This document shows, one piece after another, positions 6,319-11,291 of a DNA stretch of 11,291 nt. The position numbers and the translations under genes were made by a program. The notes beneath the pieces are model-generated. The model worked only from the letters and a program-made list of their open reading frames with translations. It was not told where the DNA came from and ran no database searches. Position 1 is the stretch's first letter; each line of letters opens with the position of its first letter. The stretch lies in contig JADZBY010000688.1 of the NCBI GenBank assembly GCA_020851855.1, forward strand, positions 1 through 11,291, read 5' to 3'. Source of the stretch: Anaerolineae bacterium (GTDB lineage: Bacteria; Chloroflexota; Anaerolineae; Aggregatilineales; UBA2796).

Positions 6319-7698
6319 TCAGGACAGGCCAAGCGAGCTGGCCGAGTCCGCGACCTGACCGAGCGTCTGGGCCACATCCTGCACTGCGCCGGTCGCCGCC
6401 GTCAGGCCCGCCGCCGCCATGTTCACCGCCTGCGCCGCCGCTTCGGCAGACAGGCCGGCAATGCCGCCCAGCATCGAGCCAAGCTGGCCGCCGAGCAAGC
6501 CGCCCAGGCTCGCGCCCAGTTGCGCCGGGTCCGCGCCGGTCAACTTCGCGATCCCCTCGGTGATGGCTTCGCGCAGCCCGTTCATGGCCTGGATGCGCTG
6601 GAGCGCCTCTTGTGCGGCAAGGCCGCCCACCGCGCCCAGTGAGCCGCCCGTGCCCGGCCCCTGCGGCCCGCCGGACATGCCGGAAAAGCCGCTGCTCGAC
6701 CCGCCGCCGCTGCCAAAACTGCTGCCCAGGCCACTGCCGCTGCCGCCGCCCGACCCGCCGCCGGACCCACCCCCCGTGCCGCCGCCCGATCCACCGCCGG
6801 AGCCGCCGCCCGACCCGCCGCCAAATTCGGAGCCGGAGCCGCCGCCAAAGCCGCCTGTACCGCCGCCCGTGCCGCCGCCGGACCCACCGCCCATCGAGCG
6901 GATGATCTCGTCGGCAAGCTGGTTGAACGGGCCGCGACCGGAGCCTTGCGAGCCGCGCAACTGGCCGATAATGCTGTCCGCGATGTTATTGAACGTGTCG
7001 CCGGACGCCGAGCCGCGCAGCGAGTTGACGATGTTGTCGGCCATCGAGCCAAAGCTATCGAAATTGCCGCCGCGCAGCCCGTTGATGATGTTGCCGGCGA
7101 TATTCTGGAAATTCGAGCCAGCGCCGCCGGTCCCCCGGATGATCTGGTCCGCGATCTGGCCGAAACCGCCGCTGCCCCCGCTGCCGCCGGTCCCGCCGCC
7201 GGTCCCGCCGCCGCCAAAGAGGCCGCCGCCGCTTCCGCCCGCGCCGCCGCCGCCGTCAAAAAGACCGCCGCCGCTGCCGCCTCGACCGCCCAACCCTTGC
7301 AGGATGGACTGGAACGCCGGGCTGTTTAAGACCTGCTGCAGGCCGCCCGCGATGCCGCCAAGTCCGCCCGCGCCGCTGCCGGACCCACCGCCCAGGTCGC
7401 CCCGGAAGATGCCGCCGGCTTCTTCTTCAGCGCTCTTGAACGCCTCGGCGATGCGGTCTGTGGCCTGGCTGGCGTCCTGCAAGGCGCTCACCAGGCGGTT
7501 CATGGCCGGAAAGACAAGCTCTTGCATCTCGCGAAAAAATGCTTCCGCCCCGATGCCAATCCAGCCGCCGCCTTGAAGGCTATCGACGAGGCGCGCCACC
7601 TGCTGGTTCAACTGCGAAACGGCGTCACTGCTTTGCGAAAATTTCCCGCTAAAGCTGGACAGATCGTCGTAATTTGCTTGAATCCTGGTTGCTGGCAT
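6319..7698 (-). CDS. WXG100-like protein with helical repeats and long Gly-rich tail
   Basis: 459 residues. Residues 1-95 are predicted helix-turn-helix with the WXG motif (GGGWIGIGAEAFF; Trp46 and Gly48), the mark of WXG100/ESAT-6-like proteins, which are usually ~100 residues and exported by type VII systems. Beyond that is a Gly/Ser-rich region. Five short amphipathic repeats of the form F-x-x-I-A-D-x-I-I-x-x-L-R-G begin at F179, F197, F216, F236 and F258. Pure Gly/Ser/Thr runs follow (about 270-345), then an Ala/Gly/Leu-rich helical C terminus (352-459). There is no signal peptide or membrane helix. The ATG is supported by GGGAG eight bases upstream. No type VII secretion components are visible nearby. 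The tail makes it far longer than a classical WXG100 protein, so it may be a structural or secreted substrate. The WXG call rests on the motif and helix pattern only. Confidence 0.75.
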   Translation of the reverse strand: MPATRIQANYDDLSSFSGKFSQSSDAVSQLNQQVARLVDSLQGGGWIGIGAEAFFREMQELVFPAMNRLVSALQDASQATDRIAEAFKSAEEEAGGIFRGDLGGGSGSGAGGLGGIAGGLQQVLNSPAFQSILQGLGGRGGSGGGLFDGGGGAGGSGGGLFGGGGTGGGTGGSGGSGGFGQIADQIIRGTGGAGSNFQNIAGNIINGLRGGNFDSFGSMADNIVNSLRGSASGDTFNNIADSIIGQLRGSQGSGRGPFNQLADEIIRSMGGGSGGGTGGGTGGFGGGSGSEFGGGSGGGSGGGSGGGTGGGSGGGSGGGSGSGLGSSFGSGGGSSSGFSGMSGGPQGPGTGGSLGAVGGLAAQEALQRIQAMNGLREAITEGIAKLTGADPAQLGASLGGLLGGQLGSMLGGIAGLSAEAAAQAVNMAAAGLTAATGAVQDVAQTLGQVADSASSLGLS

Positions 7699-7808
7699 CG
7701 CCGCTACTCCCGTTCATTACCGAGAATCGTGGTGCATGGTCCGTGGGCGTCCGGTCCGCGACACGGCGGTCCACTGACAGTTGTCCGTGATTATGAGTCT
7801 TCTTCGCA

Positions 7809-7817
7809 TTGTAGCAT
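7809..7817 (-). promoter_or_regulatory. extended -10 promoter for the WXG100 gene
   Basis: On the minus strand this reads TGCTACAAT, an extended -10 with one mismatch to TATAAT. No clear -35 is present. The predicted start near 7803 leaves a leader of about 105 nt, in which I see no recognisable regulatory element. Confidence 0.5.
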
Positions 7818-7949
7818 AGATCGGCCTGCCACCCTGTATAGCCCAAAACCAAAATCCCCTATAGACCGTGTAAAAAAGTTGTTGAAGCCGCCGCTATGGA
7901 GCCATGGGATATCGGCCATGCAGCCCTGATAGCGTGGCGCTCAGAACGA

Positions 7950-7958
7950 TGCTATGAT
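7950..7958 (+). promoter_or_regulatory. extended -10 promoter for the response-regulator gene
   Basis: TGCTATGAT is an extended -10 with one mismatch, and there is no clear -35. The predicted start near 7965 leaves about 31 nt before the chosen ATG at 7996. The motif overlaps a more upstream ATG at 7954, which argues against that codon being the start. Confidence 0.5.
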
Positions 7959-7995
7959 GGTATTTATCGCGTCCCGCTGGGCCGGGAGAAACCCC

Positions 7996-8367
7996 ATGCC
8001 GCTTGCCATGATCGTCGAAGACGACACGGACATCCGTAATCTCTTCCACATCAGCCTGACGAATGACGGCCTGGATACGATCACCGCGTCCAGCGTCGAG
8101 GACGCGCTCCGGCTGTTGGAGACGCACACGCCGGACATCGCCCTGGTGGACATGAATCTGCCGGGGCGGCCCGGCACGGATCTCTTGGAGCACATGAATC
8201 ACACGCCCGCGCTGGCCAACGTGCGGCGCGTGGTGATCACGGCCAATCCGCTCACCGAAACGGGAGCCGAAGCGCTGGGCATTGACCTGTTCCTGCTCAA
8301 GCCAGTATCCGTGCTGGACCTGCTGATGCTGGTTCGCCGCCTGCTTGCCCAGGACAGGGCCACGTGA
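7996..8367 (+). CDS. single-domain response regulator (CheY-like receiver)
   Basis: 123 residues forming one receiver domain with no output domain. The acidic pocket is Glu8-Asp9-Asp10 (MIVEDDTD), the phosphoacceptor is Asp52 in LVDMNLPGRPGTDLL, the switch Thr is Thr82 (VVITAN) and the conserved Lys-Pro is Lys102-Pro103 (FLLKPVSV). It would receive a phosphate from a histidine kinase not present in this window and act by protein-protein contact. I chose the ATG at 7996 because GGGAGA (7984-7989) lies 7 bases upstream and the product then starts as receivers normally do. A start at 7954 would add 14 unrelated residues and overlap the promoter. It is divergent from the WXG100 gene; whether the two are linked functionally is not shown. 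Confidence 0.92.
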   Translation: MPLAMIVEDDTDIRNLFHISLTNDGLDTITASSVEDALRLLETHTPDIALVDMNLPGRPGTDLLEHMNHTPALANVRRVVITANPLTETGAEALGIDLFLLKPVSVLDLLMLVRRLLAQDRAT

Positions 8368-8528
8368 CGGATGGGCCTGGATTGGAGCACGAGACGGGGC
8401 AGGCGCTACTGAACGCCGCTTTGAGTGGCAGCCCTCATCGGGGCGGGAGTGAGGTGTTGTAGGATGGCGATGAAACAACCGTAATCCACCCTCTCGAAGG
8501 CTGACACAGCGTATGGGAGCGCAGAAAA
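8368..8528. other. 161-bp gap with no recognised element
   Basis: Between the receiver gene and the next gene I see no coding sequence, strong hairpin or convincing promoter. The best -35/-10-like pair (TTGTAG at 8457 and GTAATC at 8481) is too poor to call. The next gene may be read from the receiver promoter. Confidence 0.5.
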
Positions 8529-8831
8529 ATGATGGGTCTGTTGATCGTGCTCGTGGGTGTACCTGGCTTGCTGCTGTTGTTCATCGGCGCAGGGTTGGCT
8601 GCCTTCGGCTCAGGCAAGCCGCCGGACAAAGATAACCGCTCCGGTTCGCATCGCCGCCCATTCTTTGACGACGATGAGGAAGATGACGACGATGGCCCGA
8701 CGTTCGAGCCACACCACGTGGACGAGTTTCTGAAGGATGGGGGCCGTTACTGGCAGAAGTACCCGCTTCGCTCCGGCGCGATCAGCGCCATGCTGGACGA
8801 CATGCTGCACGGCGATGACTGCGATCGTTGA
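8529..8831 (+). CDS. small acidic single-pass membrane protein, unknown function
   Basis: 100 residues. An N-terminal hydrophobic helix (about 3-26, MGLLIVLVGVPGLLLLFIGAG) is followed by a charged stretch: a basic patch with SHRRP (39-44), then an Asp/Glu-rich run (FFDDDEEDDDD, 45-55) and a C-terminal part with HHVDEFLKDGGRYW (62-75) that may be helical. I do not recognise the family. The ATG at 8529 has GGGAG at 8515-8519, nine bases upstream, and the codon usage is like that of its neighbours. The Asp run could bind divalent metal ions, but this is a guess. It lies downstream of the receiver gene on the same strand and may share its transcript. Confidence 0.65.
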   Translation: MMGLLIVLVGVPGLLLLFIGAGLAAFGSGKPPDKDNRSGSHRRPFFDDDEEDDDDGPTFEPHHVDEFLKDGGRYWQKYPLRSGAISAMLDDMLHGDDCDR

Positions 8832-8873
8832 GCGCCGTTTTGGGTGATTGCACAATCGACCGGGGCAAACCAG

Positions 8874-8902
8874 TTGACATCCATTGGAATCGCGCTTATG
8901 CT
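8874..8902 (+). promoter_or_regulatory. strong sigma-70-type promoter of the met leader
   Basis: A perfect -35 TTGACA (8874-8879), a 17-bp spacer and a -10 TATGCT (8897-8902) make this the best promoter in the window. The expected transcription start is at about 8908-8910, which coincides with the first base of the ATG of the leader ORF, so the transcript would be leaderless or nearly so. Confidence 0.75.
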
Positions 8903-8909
8903 GCACTGC

Positions 8910-9023
8910 ATGTCAAACGCTCATCCGTCCGCCGCCATCTTACCCAACACATCACGCGAGGTCTGCGCGATGTGTATGATGTGCTGCCAAACCGCCATCC
9001 GGCCAGGACGCGAGCCGCTTTGA
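8910..9023 (+). CDS. Cys/Met-rich leader peptide of a met attenuator
   Basis: A 37-codon ORF beginning MSNAHPSAAILP. Codons 19-26 read C-A-M-C-M-M-C-C (8964-8987): four Cys and three Met in eight positions, both among the rarest residues in proteins. It starts at the predicted transcription start, so initiation would be leaderless, and there is no ribosome site. It ends with TGA at 9021-9023, inside the 5' arm of an antiterminator stem (9018-9028), just before an intrinsic terminator and the O-acetylhomoserine sulfhydrylase gene. The arrangement matches classical amino-acid-biosynthesis leader peptides: stalling at Cys or Met codons leaves the antiterminator free, and translation to the stop masks it. 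It is too short to be found by most gene callers. The alternative, a functional microprotein with metal-binding Cys, cannot be excluded. Confidence 0.75.
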   Translation: MSNAHPSAAILPNTSREVCAMCMMCCQTAIRPGREPL

Positions 9024-9059
9024 CACGCATCGTCCGCTGAGCACAGCGTAAGTCAAGAG
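9018..9059 (+). promoter_or_regulatory. predicted antiterminator stem of the met leader
   Basis: CTTTGACACGC (9018-9028) pairs with GCGT-AA-GTCAAGAG (9046-9059): 11 base pairs with a two-base AA bulge and one bulged G. The 3' arm takes the first five bases (9055-9059) of the terminator's 5' arm, so the two structures exclude each other. The 5' arm contains the leader ORF stop codon, so a ribosome reaching the stop would block this stem. A small alternative hairpin (CGCTG-AGCA-CAGCG, 9035-9048) can form in the loop region. Confidence 0.55.
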
Positions 9060-9089
9060 GGCCAACCGTACTGGTTGGCCCTCTTTTTT
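9055..9089 (+). terminator. intrinsic terminator / attenuator ahead of metY
   Basis: A perfect 13-bp stem, AAGAGGGCCAACC (9055-9067) with GGTTGGCCCTCTT (9073-9085), loop GTACT, runs into a six-T tract (9084-9089). It lies between the strong promoter at 8874 and the metY start at 9136, so transcripts from that promoter must pass it to reach metY. That makes it an attenuator rather than only the end of the upstream unit. Confidence 0.9.
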
Positions 9090-9135
9090 GTTTGATTTGC
9101 GCGTGCAGCACCCATTCGGAAGGGAAAGGTCACTC

Positions 9136-10464
9136 ATGTCCAGCTCGAACGGCAACCAGCATCAGCACAAGTTCAACACGCTCGCCCTGCACGCGGGCTA
9201 CGCCCCGGACGCGACGACGGGCGCGCGCGCCGTGCCGTTGTACCAGACCACGTCCTACCAGTTCCGCGACACCGACCACGCCGCCGCGCTGTTTGGCCTT
9301 CAGGAAGTGGGCAACATCTACACGCGCATCATGAATCCGACCAATGCCGTATTTGAAGAGCGTCTGGCGGCGCTTGAAGGCGGCATCGGGGCGCTCGTGA
9401 CGGCGTCGGGCCAGTTCGCGGAGACGCTCACCATCCTGACGCTGGCCAACAGCGGCGACGAGATCATCTCATCCGCGTCGCTGTACGGCGGCACGTACAC
9501 GTTGTTCTCGCAAAGCCTGCGGCGGTTGGGCATCACCGTGCACTTCGTGGCGGGCGATGACCCGGCAGCCTATGAGCGGCTCATCAACGACAAGACGAAG
9601 GCCGTTTACGTCGAAACCATCGGCAATCCCCGGCTGGACATCCCCGATTTCGAAGGCCTCTCCCGCATAGCGCACAAACACGGCCTGCCGCTCGTCGTGG
9701 ACAACACCTTCGGCACGCCCTATCTGGTCCGCCCGTTCGAGCACGGGGCCGATATCGTCGTGCACTCCACGACAAAATGGATCGGCGGGCACGGCCTGAG
9801 CATCGGCGGCGCGATTGTCGACAGCGGCAAGTTCGACTGGAAGGCCAGCGGGCGGCATTCGGGCCTGGTCGAGCCGGAGCCGGCCTATCACGGCGCGATT
9901 CTGGCGGACGTCGCCGGGCCGGCGGCGTTCATCATCCGGGCGCGTGTGGTGGGCCTGCGTGACCTGGGCGGCGCACAATCGCCCTTCAACAGCTTCCTGA
10001 ACATCATCGGCCTGGAAACGCTGGCCCTGCGCGTGCAGCGGCACGTCGACAACGCGCTGGCCGTGGCGCAGTTCCTCGATCAGCATCCGGCGGTGGTCTG
10101 GACGAACTATCCCGGCCTGCCCAGCCATGCCAGCTACGAGCGCGCCCGGAAATACCTGCCCAAAGGCGCTGGCGCGGTGATCGGCTTCGGCATCAAGGGC
10201 GGAAAAGCCGCCGGGCGCAAGTTCATCGACAGCCTGAAGCTGTTCTCGCACCTGGCCAACGTGGGCGACGCGCGCTCGCTGGCCATTCACCCGGCCTCGA
10301 CCACGCATTCGCAGCTCAGCGACGACGAGCAGCGCGCGGCGGGCGTCAGCGACGATTACGTGCGCCTTGCTGTCGGCATCGAGGACATTTCCGACATCCT
10401 GTGGGACCTCGACCAGGCCCTCAGAGTGTCGCAGAACGCGCCGCAGCCGGAGCTGTCGCGCTAG
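9136..10464 (+). CDS. metY: O-acetylhomoserine sulfhydrylase / aminocarboxypropyltransferase (PLP-dependent)
   Basis: 442 residues of the Cys/Met-metabolism PLP family, of the usual ~430-residue length for O-acetylhomoserine sulfhydrylases. It is expected to join O-acetylhomoserine and sulfide to give homocysteine. The motifs run in order: FNTLALHAGY (13-22), PLYQTTSYQF (34-43), YTRIMNPTN (62-70), ALVTASGQFAE (86-96), YGGTYTLF (117-124), VVDNTFGTPYL (187-197), the PLP-lysine block HSTTKWIGGHG with Lys214, and SLAIHPASTTHSQL (381-394). The long form and the GGHG block favour a sulfhydrylase over cystathionine gamma-synthase. The start at 9136 has GGAAGGGAAAGG just upstream; an in-frame ATG at 9088 would fall in the U-run of the terminator. 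It is preceded by the attenuator and followed after 135 bp by metX, the source of its substrate. Confidence 0.93.
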   Translation: MSSSNGNQHQHKFNTLALHAGYAPDATTGARAVPLYQTTSYQFRDTDHAAALFGLQEVGNIYTRIMNPTNAVFEERLAALEGGIGALVTASGQFAETLTILTLANSGDEIISSASLYGGTYTLFSQSLRRLGITVHFVAGDDPAAYERLINDKTKAVYVETIGNPRLDIPDFEGLSRIAHKHGLPLVVDNTFGTPYLVRPFEHGADIVVHSTTKWIGGHGLSIGGAIVDSGKFDWKASGRHSGLVEPEPAYHGAILADVAGPAAFIIRARVVGLRDLGGAQSPFNSFLNIIGLETLALRVQRHVDNALAVAQFLDQHPAVVWTNYPGLPSHASYERARKYLPKGAGAVIGFGIKGGKAAGRKFIDSLKLFSHLANVGDARSLAIHPASTTHSQLSDDEQRAAGVSDDYVRLAVGIEDISDILWDLDQALRVSQNAPQPELSR

Positions 10465-10599
10465 GCGGCCTGTCGCGTCCTGCGCAGTGAGCCGAAGCGG
10501 AGACGGGACTGTTTCGGGCGCATCCAGAGGGCGTCCGAAGCGGTTTCCGGCGCTCCGAACCGGACACATCGCACCTTAACCAGTCATCAGGAGCCTGCT
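10465..10599. other. metY-metX intergenic spacer
   Basis: 135 bp with no clear promoter, terminator or hairpin. The AGGAG at 10589-10593 near its end is the metX ribosome site. The absence of a terminator favours co-transcription of metY and metX. Confidence 0.5.
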
Positions 10600-11291
10600 G
10601 TGGCGGCGCTGGGCAAAAACCTCTCGGACACGCACACGCGACTGCTCACACGACGCCGAAATTCGGTGGGCGTCGTGCGCAAACAGTTCGCGCACTTTGA
10701 AACGCCGCTCCGTTTGACGAGCGGCGGAATGTTGCGGCGTTTCACGCTGGCCTACGAGACGTACGGCAGTCTGAACGCTGACCGCTCGAACGTGATCCTG
10801 ATCTGTCACGCGCTGTCCGGCGATTCGCACGTGGCAGGCTATTACACGCACGATCACGGTGAAGCGCCGGGCTGGTGGGATGACGCGGTCGGGCCGGGCA
10901 AGATGTTCGATACGACCCGCTTCTACGTGATCTGCTCGAACGTGATCGGCGGCTGCCAGGGCAGCACCGGGCCGTCGTCGCCGGGGCCGAATGGCAAGCC
11001 CTACGCGCTCAATTTCCCGGTGATCACCGTCGCGGACATGGTCCAGGCGCAGCGCCACCTGCTCGACCGGCTGGGCATTCCGCGCCTGTTCGCCGTGGCG
11101 GGCGGCAGCATGGGCGGGATGCAGGCGTTGCAATGGGCCGTCGATTGCCCGGAGCGGGTCGGCGCGGTGTTGTTCCTGGCCAGCACACCACGCTCGTCGG
11201 CGCAGAACATCGCCTTTAACGAGATCGGGCGGCAGGCCATCTACGCCGATCCGAACTGGCGGCAGGGCAATTACTATGGCCAGACTCCCCC
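10600..11291 (+). CDS. metX: homoserine O-acetyltransferase, partial (runs off the window)
   Basis: The first 230 codons of an alpha/beta-hydrolase-fold acyltransferase that acetylates homoserine from acetyl-CoA; the family is normally about 380 residues, so roughly 150 residues are missing. Motifs: FTLAYETYGSLNADRSN (48-64), LICHALSGDSHVAG (67-80), WWDDAVGPGK (92-101), the family signature NVIGGCQGSTGPSS (114-127) and the nucleophile elbow AGGSMGGMQALQWA (167-180), with Ser170 as the catalytic serine. The catalytic Asp and His lie beyond the edge. The GTG start has AGGAG at 10589-10593, six bases upstream. It forms an operon with metY and supplies that enzyme with O-acetylhomoserine, so the leader attenuator probably controls both. 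Acetyl rather than succinyl specificity is inferred from the pairing with metY. Confidence 0.93.
   Translation, partial: MAALGKNLSDTHTRLLTRRRNSVGVVRKQFAHFETPLRLTSGGMLRRFTLAYETYGSLNADRSNVILICHALSGDSHVAGYYTHDHGEAPGWWDDAVGPGKMFDTTRFYVICSNVIGGCQGSTGPSSPGPNGKPYALNFPVITVADMVQAQRHLLDRLGIPRLFAVAGGSMGGMQALQWAVDCPERVGAVLFLASTPRSSAQNIAFNEIGRQAIYADPNWRQGNYYGQTP

Noticed and set aside
6720..6900. CRISPR-like or minisatellite array
   Set aside because: The repetition is codon-level Gly/Ser repetition inside a protein gene, with no spacers of unique sequence.
6419..7576. 385-codon Pro-rich open frame on the plus strand
   Set aside because: Mirror image of the Gly-rich WXG100 gene (Gly GGC/GGN codons read as Pro on the opposite strand); no ribosome site or family.
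8909..9056. SAM, SAH or cobalamin riboswitch in the metY leader
   Set aside because: None of the core sequences I know for SAM-I, SAM-II, SAH or cobalamin riboswitches is present, and the Cys/Met leader ORF with matching stems explains the region better.
9088..9135. Upstream in-frame start for metY at 9088
   Set aside because: It falls in the U-run of the terminator and lacks a ribosome site; the ATG at 9136 has a strong one and gives the usual N terminus.
8896..9155. Minus-strand ORFs overlapping the met leader
   Set aside because: No ribosome site, family or promoter; they are shadows that cross the terminator hairpin.

Overview
The window is a GC-rich bacterial chromosome segment, complete except at its right end. 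The run of families fits a Chloroflexota (Anaerolineae-like) genome: sucCD, a YwiC-like membrane protein, Thr/Pro-linker LysM proteins, a DUF4878-like lipoprotein and a WXG100 protein with a Gly-rich tail. That assignment is an inference from style and family mix, not from a marker gene.

Layout. Positions 1-276 hold an 84-bp direct repeat with hairpins. Then come sucC-sucD (354-2411, +), the two subunits of succinyl-CoA synthetase. A composite palindromic repeat (2431-2550) separates them from a convergent peroxiredoxin-like gene (3045-2557, -). This gene carries an in-frame TGA exactly where the first Cys of a CxxC redox motif belongs, with a plausible bacterial SECIS hairpin after it, so I read it as a selenoprotein. 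It is divergent from a YwiC-like membrane protein gene (3213-4031, +). A second copy of the composite repeat (4070-4139) lies at the next convergent junction, ahead of a minus-strand pair: a LysM/SGNH-hydrolase surface protein (6076-4547) and a small lipoprotein (4532-4158). Next is a minus-strand WXG100 protein with a repeat-rich, Gly-rich tail (7698-6319), divergent from a stand-alone response-regulator receiver (7996-8367, +) and a small acidic single-helix membrane protein (8529-8831, +).

The right end is a methionine operon: metY-type O-acetylhomoserine sulfhydrylase (9136-10464) and metX homoserine O-acetyltransferase (10600 to the edge). MetX makes O-acetylhomoserine and the sulfhydrylase turns it, with sulfide, into homocysteine. 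Ahead of metY is a consensus-like promoter (8874-8902), an apparently leaderless 37-codon ORF (8910-9023) with seven Cys or Met codons among eight (codons 19-26), an antiterminator stem that starts at that ORF's stop codon, and a 13-bp intrinsic terminator with a U-run (9055-9089). This is the architecture of a ribosome-mediated transcription attenuator sensing Met and/or Cys. I consider it the most exciting system here, followed by the selenoprotein candidate.

Promoters: four genes (sucC, the peroxiredoxin gene, the WXG100 gene and the receiver gene) have a TGnTAnnnT extended -10 with no clear -35, whereas the met leader has both boxes. Gaps of about 240-310 bases: 6077-6318 holds a promoter and a probable terminator, 7699-7995 holds two divergent promoters, and 8832-9135 is the met leader. 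In 8368-8528 I see nothing convincing.
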